Shown: positions 41,847-50,972 of the stretch, piece after piece
Layout of the letters: each line of letters opens with the position of its first letter
Position numbering within the stretch: the stretch's first letter is position 1
Source of the DNA: Bacteroides sp.
Lineage (GTDB): Bacteria; Bacteroidota; Bacteroidia; Bacteroidales; Bacteroidaceae
Reading direction: 5' to 3'
NCBI GenBank assembly: GCA_021202275.1
Contig: JAJQDI010000010.1
Span: 276,142 to 340,141, forward strand
DNA: 64,000 nucleotides
Notes under the pieces: generated by a model
Seen by the model: only the letters and a program-made list of their open reading frames with translations
What the model was told of the DNA's origin: nothing
Databases searched by the model: none
Made by a program: the position numbers and the translations under genes

Positions 41847-42314
41847 CTAAATCAGAAATGTAGAATAGAGGGTCAGGTATTCCCGGCCGGGTATGGGAGG
41901 AGCGTGAGTAAACACCGAAAGGGTTTGATCCGGACAAATGTCCGCTACAGGCAGGAAGGAGGCAGAAAGAGTGAGCCACAGGTCACATACCGGCAATACG
42001 ATCTCAGGAGAAAATACCTGTTTGAGCCAATCCGGTTTATAGATCTCCACCGTACAAGTCTCTCCTTCCTTGCCGGCATCCGGTACCTCTGCTTCACATG
42101 TCGGAGCGGAACAACAACACGCAGTTTCCGTCTGCGTTGCCGCGCAGCAACTACTCTCTGCCAGAGCAGGGTGTCGCATCTGACAAAAGAGACTGTGATC
42201 TTCCTGCATATCCCTGCACCCCTGACAACAAAACTGCATCAGGGCTACCCCCGCTCCGGTATAGATGACTAAGGAGCAGAGAAAGCATACGGATATGTAG
42301 TGAAACCACTTCAT
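41847..42314 (-). CDS. Cysteine-rich exported or membrane protein
   Basis: A 155-residue protein with an N-terminal hydrophobic segment (about 4-28) and some 15 cysteines, clustered as FCCQGC, SCC, ACCC and single Cys further on. I do not recognise a family. Its place at the head of the TonB receptor, HMA and copA genes suggests metal binding or sensing. Downstream spacing to the receptor is 244 bases and contains repeats. Confidence 0.7.
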   Translation of the reverse strand: MKWFHYISVCFLCSLVIYTGAGVALMQFCCQGCRDMQEDHSLFCQMRHPALAESSCCAATQTETACCCSAPTCEAEVPDAGKEGETCTVEIYKPDWLKQVFSPEIVLPVCDLWLTLSASFLPVADICPDQTLSVFTHAPPIPGREYLTLYSTFLI

Positions 42315-42322
42315 TGTATCTG

Positions 42323-42330
42323 CAAATATA
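42323..42330 (-). promoter_or_regulatory. -7 box of the Cys-rich gene
   Basis: TATATTTG on the minus strand, ending 8 bases before the start codon, predicting a very short leader. Confidence 0.55.
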
Positions 42331-42522
42331 CACCATTTTCAGAAACAATCTTCGGGAAAGTCTGTTTAAATTTCTAATAAAAATACTCTTTCTCTCCATT
42401 CTTTGAAGCGGCAACGAAAGAAGTCCGGAACAACTACGGAAAAAGGAATTATTTTTCCTTCCGGAAGAATTCCTGATCGTATTTTTTTCATTCCGGATAA
42501 GGCACAATTCATGAATAAGTTT

Positions 42523-42530
42523 TATATTTG
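42523..42530 (+). promoter_or_regulatory. -7 box of the frameshifted lipoprotein gene
   Basis: TATATTTG, 48 bases before ATG 42579; the -33 element is not clear. Confidence 0.5.
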
Positions 42531-42578
42531 TCGGTAGTGAACCGGCTTATAAGTGTTGAAAATAAAGCAAAAGTTCGT

Positions 42579-43434
42579 ATGAAAAAAACAATCTGTCACT
42601 CTACTTGCGATAATCCTATCGGTAAGTGGACTTTTATTTTCCTGCGGTAACAAGATGAACAAAAGCGCAGCAGCGGAAACACTCCGGTTTGATAGCATCT
42701 CCATAGATGCAAGTGAACATTTGTTCGGCGACGCGACCCGTCCGGCCTGCGATCTGAAAATACTACTGACCTATGTGTCCCAGGCAGCTTCGGATACGCT
42801 ACAAAAAGAGATCAATGACTTTCTTCTGGCTCTCTCCTTTGGGGATGAATACATAGGTATGAAACCACAGGAGGCCATAGAGCGCTACCGGGATGCTTAT
42901 ATCCATGAATACAGACACGATCTGGAGCCCATGTTGCTGAAAGACGAAGAGGGAGGCAACGAAAGAGAGATTGGCGCCTGGTACAACTACAACCAAAGTA
43001 TACACTCCCGTGTGCTGCTCAACAAAGGCGAACTTCTGGTATATAGCAACGAATGGAACGACTATACCGGAGGAGCACATCCGATGTATTTTCGCTCTTT
43101 CCTCAACCTGGATCTGAAAGAAATGCGCCCCCTGCGACTGGACGATATATTCATTGGCGAATATACGGAACCGCTCACCGATCTGCTCTGGGAACAACTG
43201 ATGAAAGACCAGAAAGCAGATTCCCGGGAGGCTTTGCTCGAGGAAGGATATGCTTCTACCGGTGAGCTGACTCCGACGCAGAACTTCTACCTCGGAAAAG
43301 ATAAGATCACCTTTTACTACAATGTATACGAACTAGCTCCCTATTACATGGGACCTATACAGATCAGTCTGCCCTATTCGGCTGTGTCGCACATGCTGGG
43401 TAGCCACACAGCCATCCGGGATGCCCAGAGCTGA
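42579..43434 (+). pseudogene. RsiV/DUF3298-type lipoprotein, frameshifted in an A7 tract
   Basis: The main frame (from 42655, 259 residues) encodes a DUF3298-like domain with NEWNDYTGGAHP, DLKEMRPLRLDDIF and FYYNVYELAPYYMGPIQISLPY. Directly upstream the same frame reads KKQSVTLLAIILSVSGLLFSC, a perfect lipoprotein signal, but it has no start codon. The ATG at 42579 is in another frame: ATG is followed by seven A (42582-42588). With six A it would begin MKKQSVTLL and join exactly. As read, translation from this ATG stops at 42648-42650. It may be a phase-variable or slippage-decoded start, a mutant or a sequencing error. Starting at ATG 42655 would give a protein without an export signal. Confidence 0.8.
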
Positions 43435-43463
43435 TCTTAACCCATTCTATTATTCACGACTAC

Positions 43464-44087
43464 ATGGAGATTATACTCAAGTACTTTCCCGATCTGACAG
43501 AGGAACAACGCGCGCAGTTTGCCGCGCTCTACGATCTGTATACGGATTGGAACGCCAAGATCAATGTGATTTCCCGGAAAGATATCGAAAACCTCTATCT
43601 CCACCATGTGCTGCATTCACTGGGGATAGCCCGCCTGATCCGGTTCCGCCCGGGCAGCCGGGTGATGGACCTGGGCACAGGAGGAGGATTTCCCGGTATA
43701 CCCCTGGCCATTCTCTTTCCGGAAACACACTTTCACCTGATAGACAGTATCGGAAAAAAGGTGAAGGTAGCCAGTGAAGTGGCACAGGCCATCGGACTAC
43801 AGAACGTCAGCTTCCGGCACGCGCGCGGACAGGAAGAAAAAGAAAAGTTCGACTTCGTCGTCAGCCGGGCCGTCATGCCTCTGGAAGAATTGATCCGGAT
43901 CATAAAGAAAAACATAGCACCGGTACAGCGTAATTCACTTCCCAACGGACTGATCTGCCTGAAAGGGGGAGAACTGCAAAACGAAACCCTGCCTTTTCGT
44001 CAGAAAGTAATGCTGCACGATCTGAAAGAGGAATTTGAAGAGCCCTTCTTTGAAACTAAAAAAGTCGTATATGTACCTGTTTCCTAA
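43464..44087 (+). CDS. rsmG: 16S rRNA (guanine527-N7)-methyltransferase RsmG
   Basis: A 207-residue SAM-dependent methyltransferase: NAKINVISRKDIENLYLHHVLHSL, SAM motif VMDLGTGGGFPGIPLAILFPE, DSIGKKVKV, and FDFVVSRAVMPLEEL. It methylates G527 of 16S rRNA. It is followed after 13 bases by an MBL hydrolase gene and then gcvP. Confidence 0.95.
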   Translation: MEIILKYFPDLTEEQRAQFAALYDLYTDWNAKINVISRKDIENLYLHHVLHSLGIARLIRFRPGSRVMDLGTGGGFPGIPLAILFPETHFHLIDSIGKKVKVASEVAQAIGLQNVSFRHARGQEEKEKFDFVVSRAVMPLEELIRIIKKNIAPVQRNSLPNGLICLKGGELQNETLPFRQKVMLHDLKEEFEEPFFETKKVVYVPVS

Positions 44088-44100
44088 ACATAGTTAAACC

Positions 44101-44739
44101 ATGAAAATAAAGAGATTCGAGTTCAATATATTCCCTGTCAACTGTTACGTCCTGTCGGACGAGACACAGGAAGCAGTAGTGATAGATCCCGGTTGTTTTT
44201 ACGAAGAAGAGAAACAAACGCTCAAAAATTACATCGTGACCAACAACCTGACTGTGAAACATCTCCTGAATACTCACCTGCACCTGGATCATATCTTCGG
44301 CAATCCGTTTATGCTTAAAGAGTTTGGTGTGCAGGCGGAGGCCAACCAGGAAGATGAATACTGGTTGGAAAGCGCGCCCAAACAGAGCCGCATGTTCGGC
44401 TTCCAGCTTAAAGAAGAGCCTGTGCCCCTGGGCAAATACCTGCACGATGGCGATCAGATCACTTTCGGGCATACTACTTTAGAGGCGATACACGTACCGG
44501 GACATTCTCCGGGCAGTCTGGTCTACTATTGCAAACAGGCGGGTTGTCTATTCTCGGGTGATGTACTCTTTCAGGGAAGCATAGGGCGCGCCGACCTGGC
44601 CGGAGGCAACTTCGACGAGCTGAAAGAGAACATATGCAGCCGCCTTTTCGTGCTTCCCAACGAGACGAGTGTGTATCCCGGACACGGAGCACCAACTACC
44701 CTTGGTATCGAGAAAGCAGAGAATCCTTTTTTCAGATAA
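44101..44739 (+). CDS. MBL-fold hydrolase (glyoxalase II-like)
   Basis: A 212-residue cytosolic metallo-beta-lactamase-fold protein: THLHLDH (metal ligands), GHSPGSLVYYC, SGDVLFQGSIGRADLAGG and YPGHGAPTTLGIEKAENPF. This is the YcbL/GloB2-like group that hydrolyses thioesters; the natural substrate is not certain. It lies between rsmG (13 bases) and gcvP (28 bases). Confidence 0.9.
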   Translation: MKIKRFEFNIFPVNCYVLSDETQEAVVIDPGCFYEEEKQTLKNYIVTNNLTVKHLLNTHLHLDHIFGNPFMLKEFGVQAEANQEDEYWLESAPKQSRMFGFQLKEEPVPLGKYLHDGDQITFGHTTLEAIHVPGHSPGSLVYYCKQAGCLFSGDVLFQGSIGRADLAGGNFDELKENICSRLFVLPNETSVYPGHGAPTTLGIEKAENPFFR

Positions 44740-44767
44740 CCCCCACAAACCTACAAACTTTACTGAA

Positions 44768-47617
44768 ATGAAAAACGACTCCTTCCCTCAGAGGCACATA
44801 GGTATCAACCAAAAAGATGCCAGCGCGATGCTTGATAAGATCGGTGTTGACAGCCTGGAAGAACTGATAGACTGCACCATCCCGGCCAACATACGACTGC
44901 AATCGCCCATGCAGCTACCCGAAGCGATGAGCGAGTACGAGTATGCCAGACACATCACGGAAATAGCCGCGAAAAATAAAATATATACCTCTTACATTGG
45001 TATGGGGTGGTACAATACTGTGACACCGGCAGTGATCCAACGCAATGTATTCGAAAACCCTGTCTGGTATACCTCTTATACTCCCTATCAGGCAGAGGTG
45101 TCACAGGGACGCCTGGAAGCACTGATGAATTTTCAAACCATGGTATCGGACCTCACCGCCATGCCACTGGCCAATTGCTCCCTGCTGGATGAAGCAACCG
45201 CCGGAGCCGAGGCTGTGACCATGATGTACGGCCTGCGTCCGCGTGACAAGCAGAAGGCCGGAGCCAATGTCATCTTCGTAGACGAACGGGTATTTCCGCA
45301 GACACTGGCAGTGATCACCACGCGCGCCATACCTCAGGGTATAGAGATACGCACAGGCAACTATCAGGAACTTACCTTTACTCCGGAAGTATTCGGCTGC
45401 ATCCTACAATATCCCGGAGGCAACGGACGGGTAGAAGATTACGCGGAATTTACCCGGCAGGCTCACGAAGCTGGATGCAAGGTGGCTGTTGCTGCCGACC
45501 TGCTTGCCCTGGCTTTGCTGGTCCCTCCCGGGGAATGGGACGCGGACATTGTATTCGGCACTACCCAGCGCATGGGAACCCCGATGTTCTACGGCGGCCC
45601 GTCGGCCGCCTATTTCGCTACACGGGACGAGTATAAACGCAGTGTACCGGGACGCATCATCGGACTGTCCAAAGATAAGTATGGAAAACTCTGTTACCGC
45701 ATGGCCCTGCAGACGCGCGAACAGCACATCAAACGGGAAAAAGCAACCTCCAACATCTGTACGGCGCAGGCATTGCTGGCTACCATGGCCGGGTTCTATG
45801 CGGTCTACCACGGCGCGGAGGGCATCCGATCCATTGCTACACGCATACACAGCATAGCGGTACTCCTGGAAAAAGAGATCAATAAGTTTGGCTACCGTCA
45901 GACCAACGCTGCCTATTTCGACACGCTCCGTTTCGAGCTACCCGATACGGTGACGGCACAACAGATACGCACCATCGCCCTGAGCAAAGAGGTGAACCTG
46001 CGTTATTTTGAAAACGGAGATGTGGGACTGAGCGTGGACGAGACCACCGATCTGGCGGCAGTCAATGTACTGATCTGTATCTTTTCTATCGCGGCGGAGA
46101 AAGACTGTCCGCGTATAGAAGCGATCCCGGAAGCCAGCAGGATACCGGGACATCTGCGCAGAGGCAGTAGTTTCCTTACGCACGAGGTTTTCCGGAACTA
46201 CCATACCGAGACAGAGATGATGCGTTACATCAAACGACTCGAACGAAAAGATATCTCCCTGACACATTCCATGATCTCTCTGGGATCCTGTACCATGAAG
46301 CTGAACGCCGCTTCGGAAATGCTGCCGCTGAGTAATGCCTGCTGGATGGGTATACACCCCCTGGTACCGGAAGAACAGGCGGCAGGTTACCGGGAACTGA
46401 TCGACCGGCTCAGTGAAGACCTGCGTGTCATTACAGGTATGCACGGTGTGAGCCTGCAACCTAACTCCGGGGCTGCCGGAGAATACGCGGGACTGCGTGT
46501 GATCCGTTCTTATCTCGAAAGCATGGGTCAGGGACACCGCAACAAGGTACTGATCCCGGCATCTGCCCACGGGACCAATCCGGCGTCGACCATACAGGCG
46601 GGCTATACCACCGTGATCTGTGCCTGCGATACACAGGGAAATGTAGATATGGACGATCTGCGTGCCAAAGCGGAAGAACACCGGGACGATCTGGCGGCGC
46701 TGATGATCACTTATCCGTCTACACACGGTATTTTTGAGACAGAGATCAAAGAGATCTGCCAATTGATCCACGACCTGGGAGCACAGGTCTATATGGATGG
46801 TGCCAATATGAACGCTCAGGTAGGGCTTACCAATCCGGGAGTGATCGGCGCGGATGTGTGCCATCTCAACCTGCACAAGACCTTTGCTTCGCCCCACGGC
46901 GGTGGCGGTCCGGGTGTAGGCCCGATCTGTGTGGCTGAACATCTGACTCCTTTCCTGCCGGGCCACGTGAGCACAGGCAATCCGCAGAATGAGGTATCTG
47001 CTGCCCCATTCGGAAGTGCGGGTATCCTGCCGATCACCTACGGATACATCCGACTGATGGGAGCGGAAGGACTCACAGAGGCCACCCGCACAGCGATACT
47101 AAGCGCCAACTACCTGGCAGCTTGTCTGCAGGATACGTACGGAGTAGTCTATCGGGGTGCCAATGGCTTTGTGGGACATGAAATGATCCTTGAATGCCGC
47201 ACGATCTTCCAGGATACAGGGATCAGTGAAAACGACATAGCCAAACGTCTGATGGACTATGGGTATCATGCTCCTACCCTCTCCTTCCCGGTACACGGTA
47301 CACTGATGATCGAACCTACTGAAAGCGAGAGCCTGACCGAACTGGACAACTTCGTATCGGCTATGCTGCATATCTGGAACGAGATACAGGAAATAGCCTC
47401 CGACCCCACCCGTAAAGAGGACAACGTATTGATCAATGCTCCCCATCCGGAGTATGAGATCGTAGGTGATACCTGGGATCATCGCTACTCGCGTACCGAA
47501 GCCGCCTACCCGATGGAATCTGTGCGTCAGAATAAGTTCTGGATCCATGTGGCGCGAATAGACAATACACTCGGAGACCGCAAACTGCTCCCGACACGGT
47601 ATGGTAGTTTTGACTGA
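44768..47617 (+). CDS. gcvP: Glycine dehydrogenase (decarboxylating), P protein
   Basis: A 949-residue single-chain P protein of the glycine cleavage system, with both halves. It decarboxylates glycine and passes the aminomethyl group to lipoylated H protein. Visible: RHIGINQKDASAML, SYIGMGWYNTVTPAVIQRNVFENPVWYTSYTPYQAEVSQGRLE, SLGSCTMKLNA, and the PLP lysine K704 in HLNLHKTFASPHGGGGPG. ATG 44768 is the family start; the frame stays open upstream inside the MBL gene. gcvT and gcvH are not in the window. Confidence 0.97.
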   Translation: MKNDSFPQRHIGINQKDASAMLDKIGVDSLEELIDCTIPANIRLQSPMQLPEAMSEYEYARHITEIAAKNKIYTSYIGMGWYNTVTPAVIQRNVFENPVWYTSYTPYQAEVSQGRLEALMNFQTMVSDLTAMPLANCSLLDEATAGAEAVTMMYGLRPRDKQKAGANVIFVDERVFPQTLAVITTRAIPQGIEIRTGNYQELTFTPEVFGCILQYPGGNGRVEDYAEFTRQAHEAGCKVAVAADLLALALLVPPGEWDADIVFGTTQRMGTPMFYGGPSAAYFATRDEYKRSVPGRIIGLSKDKYGKLCYRMALQTREQHIKREKATSNICTAQALLATMAGFYAVYHGAEGIRSIATRIHSIAVLLEKEINKFGYRQTNAAYFDTLRFELPDTVTAQQIRTIALSKEVNLRYFENGDVGLSVDETTDLAAVNVLICIFSIAAEKDCPRIEAIPEASRIPGHLRRGSSFLTHEVFRNYHTETEMMRYIKRLERKDISLTHSMISLGSCTMKLNAASEMLPLSNACWMGIHPLVPEEQAAGYRELIDRLSEDLRVITGMHGVSLQPNSGAAGEYAGLRVIRSYLESMGQGHRNKVLIPASAHGTNPASTIQAGYTTVICACDTQGNVDMDDLRAKAEEHRDDLAALMITYPSTHGIFETEIKEICQLIHDLGAQVYMDGANMNAQVGLTNPGVIGADVCHLNLHKTFASPHGGGGPGVGPICVAEHLTPFLPGHVSTGNPQNEVSAAPFGSAGILPITYGYIRLMGAEGLTEATRTAILSANYLAACLQDTYGVVYRGANGFVGHEMILECRTIFQDTGISENDIAKRLMDYGYHAPTLSFPVHGTLMIEPTESESLTELDNFVSAMLHIWNEIQEIASDPTRKEDNVLINAPHPEYEIVGDTWDHRYSRTEAAYPMESVRQNKFWIHVARIDNTLGDRKLLPTRYGSFD

Positions 47618-47664
47618 ACGGTCTTTAGTTACTTCATTCCTCCGAAGAAATATTTTTGTTACCT

Positions 47665-47732
47665 ATAAGATGAGGCTGACTCAACATAGATTTTGCGATA
47701 TTAAAATCTTTGTTGAAACAGCCTCATCTTAT
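47665..47732. terminator. Large inverted repeat after gcvP
   Basis: Arms of about 30 bases (beginning ATAAGATGAGGCTG and ending CAGCCTCATCTTAT) with a few mismatches and a short loop; TTTGCTTTC follows. It can end transcripts from both sides. The 47733-47917 stretch beyond it shows nothing. Confidence 0.75.
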
Positions 47733-47917
47733 TTGCTTTCTTCTGTACGTGAGAAAGGTTACCAGGTCAGGTAAAGCCAGGTCCCTGGCTATACGATGAT
47801 ACAAAAGAATAGTTCTGCCAAACCTCTCTCTTTACAATGACCTGTTTTCAACTTAGGATACAAACCGACACCTTCCGCGATCTACGTTTTCTGCAACACC
47901 GTTTGGTATGGATACGA

Positions 47918-49006
47918 TCATCGTTTGACAAGTCCTACCTTCGCATTGAGTTTGAAATAGTATACCCCGTTTTCCCGCTCCAGAACTCCGTATTTGTCTT
48001 TTTCCGTGTCGCCCTTCTCAAAACGGGTATGGCGGTAGAGGAACTCATCGAACACAGTGCGATCCGATTTGTGGTAAGAAAGTATTTCTCCGCTCCCTCC
48101 GACGATCAGCATTCCTTCAATCGCGGAATCCTGCCCGGTATAGATCTTAGCAGGGCGCATGCCTAGGGCCAATGCCGAAAGGAATTGTTTCATCTTGTAT
48201 TCGTAATAGCCATGCTTACCGATGAGTTCGTCTTTGATCTTCAACGGATTGATCTGTTTCATGGCTTCGGTAAGTTCCGAGACACGGGTGATCCCGTCCA
48301 GATGCATCATACGCAGCGACTCTGCCAGCAGACGGGGAAAGTGCAGATCGATCATCTGCAGGTTGCAGCGAAACACCTTGTCGGCTACATCCACGTACTT
48401 CAGTGTACCGCCCAGACGCTCGATCAGTAACATACGATCTGCTACTTCATTGGCAGACTCCAGGCCATTTACCTTATGAATGGTGGGATTGGGCAGGCGG
48501 TTGCCGGTCAGTTCCAGTTTCAGATTGGCAGCACGTCCGCCATCGAGCAAAGGCTTCATGGTGCCCAGACGGGAATAGATGGTAAATCCCATCAACGGAG
48601 CATCGGGATGCCAGCAGGCGATAGAGAGATCCGTACGATCTGTGGTCTGTGCCTCCAGGTCATAGATAGAAAGCGCGTCGAGAAACGCCTCTACCTCATC
48701 CGGCGAAGGTACTTCTGCCTCGGAACTGCTCTTTATGGCTTCCAGGATCAGGGAAGCGACTGCTTCAAAACTTTCTCGGGGGAAACGCTTGCTGCCTGCT
48801 GCTCCTTCGATACGGATCGTATCTTTTTCTATGTAATAACGCCGCGGACCGTTGTGCTCTTCACGTTGTATCAACGCTATTGGCCACGCTGTCGCGTCTG
48901 CGGATCTGTGTAACTGTGCGTCGCCGGGCAGCAATGTGCCATCGGCAAGCAGACGGAAAAAGGTGTAGAGCTCGCTCCACTCCCGTTTAGTTGCTGTAAA
49001 AGCCAT
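47918..49006 (-). CDS. HpaII-family restriction endonuclease-like protein (orphan)
   Basis: A 362-residue protein, close to the size of R.HpaII. From memory of the family it matches from end to end: FTATKREWSELYTFFRLLADG at the start, RTDLSIACWHPDAPLMGFTIYSRLGT in the middle, GKHGYYEYKMKQFLSALALGMRPAKIYTGQD, and YHKSDRTVFDEFLYRHTRFE...GVYYFKLNAKV at the end. In family members I recall GFSIKS at the catalytic strand; here it is GFTIYS (Y144), so the lysine may be lost although D126 stays. No cytosine methyltransferase is nearby. ATG 49006 follows the peptidase stop by 14 bases. It may be inactive or domesticated. Confidence 0.78.
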   Translation of the reverse strand: MAFTATKREWSELYTFFRLLADGTLLPGDAQLHRSADATAWPIALIQREEHNGPRRYYIEKDTIRIEGAAGSKRFPRESFEAVASLILEAIKSSSEAEVPSPDEVEAFLDALSIYDLEAQTTDRTDLSIACWHPDAPLMGFTIYSRLGTMKPLLDGGRAANLKLELTGNRLPNPTIHKVNGLESANEVADRMLLIERLGGTLKYVDVADKVFRCNLQMIDLHFPRLLAESLRMMHLDGITRVSELTEAMKQINPLKIKDELIGKHGYYEYKMKQFLSALALGMRPAKIYTGQDSAIEGMLIVGGSGEILSYHKSDRTVFDEFLYRHTRFEKGDTEKDKYGVLERENGVYYFKLNAKVGLVKR

Positions 49007-49020
49007 ATTTTTGTTCTTGA

Positions 49021-49803
49021 TTACTGAGTAATTATCTCCGGTACAGCCGGATAGGAAAAAGGATAAGAGGGTGGGATCACCATAGACTCCTCCAACGGAG
49101 CAGGCTGCTGGGCACGTGCCAGCGTGGCGTAACTCCGGTCCCGGGGCGTGATCACAATGAAGCGTCCGGTCCAGCAACCGTCGAACCACGACGGATTGCC
49201 ACGCTCGCGACGGATCGGATATTTACGGTTCTCACCCTTGTCACGCATCTCGCTGGAACGTCCCGGATCGTTGATCCAGACATGTGTATCGGTCATACCA
49301 CGCAACACCATCCAGTGTCCGTGATTGCCGGGAATGAGCCCGGTGGTGGAACTACGGTACCTGACATTGATAAGTACGGGAATACCCTGATCGATATACT
49401 CTTTGAGCACTTTATAATCTTTATTGGAATATTGCTCGGCACTCACCATACCTTCGTAGTGGCGTGCCAGAGAGTCTATTTCAAAAGCATAATACCCTCC
49501 CTGAGCAATGGAAGTACGCCGGCGGAAAGGAGCTCTCTTTTTCAGGAAATACTCTTTCTGATACTCTACCAGTTTCTGCTCGGCCTCCCTGGCAGAACGC
49601 TGGTGATCTACGGTATATCCTTTGTAATAGTCAAACACCATCAACGACGAAGCCAATGAACAATGGGCATACGGACAGCCACTGATCTTCTGCGAATACC
49701 AGGGTATAGGTATGTCATTGGGGGCTTTCTCATCCTGGGCGGCAAGGCGGTACAGCACGCTGAGAAGCAACAGACATCCAAGTAACAGTCTCTGTATGTT
49801 CAT
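49021..49803 (-). CDS. Secreted C39-like cysteine peptidase
   Basis: A 260-residue protein with signal peptide MNIQRLLLGCLLLLSVLYRLAAQ. C39_2-type features: oxyanion Gln in WYSQKISGCPYAHCSLASSLMVF with likely nucleophile C48, His in NHGHWMVLRG and Asp in WINDPG. It should cleave peptides in the periplasm or outside. It is read first and the HpaII-like gene follows after 14 bases, so the two share a transcript. Promoter at 49826. Confidence 0.85.
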   Translation of the reverse strand: MNIQRLLLGCLLLLSVLYRLAAQDEKAPNDIPIPWYSQKISGCPYAHCSLASSLMVFDYYKGYTVDHQRSAREAEQKLVEYQKEYFLKKRAPFRRRTSIAQGGYYAFEIDSLARHYEGMVSAEQYSNKDYKVLKEYIDQGIPVLINVRYRSSTTGLIPGNHGHWMVLRGMTDTHVWINDPGRSSEMRDKGENRKYPIRRERGNPSWFDGCWTGRFIVITPRDRSYATLARAQQPAPLEESMVIPPSYPFSYPAVPEIITQ

Positions 49804-49825
49804 GATAAATGTGTTTCGACGGGTG

Positions 49826-49833
49826 CAAAGATA
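49826..49833 (-). promoter_or_regulatory. -7 box of the C39 peptidase operon
   Basis: TATCTTTG on the minus strand, 22 bases before the start codon. No clear -33 TTTG. Confidence 0.6.
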
Positions 49834-49890
49834 CGAGTTTCCCTGTAAAAAGCCATATCCCCAGAAGTTTTTTGCAGGGAAATGAAAAAA

Positions 49891-50502
49891 TCAGTCAGGA
49901 GACTGTTCCGCAATACGCGCGGTATCTACTTTCTGCAACCGGGTACGCAGGCGCGGCATGGCCGACCGCCGGATGCGCAGGGTCATGACACAGTCGGTCT
50001 CATAGGCCTGGCTCACGATCTGAGGACCTTCCTCTTTGACGATACGCATCACATCGTTCATAAAAGGGTATTCGAACCACACAGTGATCTCTTCATCTAC
50101 CGTGCGCTCTACAAACTCGGCAGCCCCGATGGCTTCGGCAGCCGCGGCTTTGTAAGCGACGATCAGTCCGCCGGTACCCAGCTTGATACCTCCGAAATAA
50201 CGGACAACCACCACCAGAATATCCGTCAGCCCATGTGAGTTGATCTGTCCCAAGATCGGCTTCCCTGCCGTACCCGAAGGCTCGCCGTTGTCATTGGCAC
50301 GAAAGTTTTTGCGCTCGTGCCCCAGCATATAGGCATAGCAGATGTGCCGGGCATCGTAGTACTTCTTCTGAAGCTCTTCCAGATGTACTTTGATCTCTTC
50401 CACAGTACGTACAGGGATAGCCAGCGCAATGAACTTACTGCGTTTCTCTGTAAAGATACCTTCGGATATTCCGGTTATGGTAGTATATGTATCTGCTTCC
50501 AT
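49891..50502 (-). CDS. YigZ/IMPACT family protein
   Basis: A 203-residue protein of the UPF0029/IMPACT family: EKRSKFIALAIPV, HICYAYMLG, RANDNGEPSGTAGKPILGQI and VVVRYFGGIKLGTGGLIVAYKAAA. The C-terminal part resembles an EF-G domain V-like fold. Proposed to act in translation stress; not settled in bacteria. ATG 50502 is preferred over ATG 50517, because the latter lies in the -7 box TATTTTTG (50507-50514). Confidence 0.9.
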   Translation of the reverse strand: MEADTYTTITGISEGIFTEKRSKFIALAIPVRTVEEIKVHLEELQKKYYDARHICYAYMLGHERKNFRANDNGEPSGTAGKPILGQINSHGLTDILVVVVRYFGGIKLGTGGLIVAYKAAAAEAIGAAEFVERTVDEEITVWFEYPFMNDVMRIVKEEGPQIVSQAYETDCVMTLRIRRSAMPRLRTRLQKVDTARIAEQSPD

Positions 50503-50506
50503 GTCA

Positions 50507-50514
50507 CAAAAATA
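50507..50514 (-). promoter_or_regulatory. -7 box of the yigZ-like gene
   Basis: TATTTTTG on the minus strand ends 4 bases before ATG 50502, so the transcript should be leaderless or nearly so. Confidence 0.5.
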
Positions 50515-50972
50515 CATAAATTTTGCGTATTCGAATCCATTTCATAGACGTGTCCGGTTCCTTTCCCAGGAAAAACCGGACTCTGCAAATATGGAAAAGA
50601 ATATTCTAACTATCTGATAAATTTACAAATAGACTCATAGGAAGTCTAAAATTTGCAAGAATATTACTTAGGAATTACCCAGATATTTATCCCGCAACGA
50701 AAAAGGAGAGGTTTCACGACTACTAATGGATGGTATCACTACCGGATAATTCGACCAGACTACTTGAAAATCTGGTTTTATTATGGCTTATACCTAGGTT
50801 CATTACCAGATAATCTAGTCAGAACACTGGATAATCGGGTTAGACTACCGGATTATTGAGAATAAGAAGATAGGAGAATAAATAGGAGGGATCTATATCG
50901 GAAATTATATATTTCAATTACCCGGAAGCTACACTCCCAGATAATTGAAATATGTTGAATAAGATTGTTTTT
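50515..50972. other. Intergenic region with degenerate CCGGATAAT words and a hairpin
   Basis: 458 bases without a convincing gene. CCGGATAAT, CCAGATAAT, CTGGATAAT or CCGGATTAT words recur near 50741, 50809, 50828, 50849 and 50938. At 50908-50953 ATATTTCAATTA and TAATTGAAATAT form a perfect 12-base stem that may end the DUF1015 transcript. Confidence 0.5.

Noticed and set aside
50653..50859. 68-codon frame after the yigZ-like gene
   Set aside because: Covers the degenerate CCGGATAAT words; no motif or start context.
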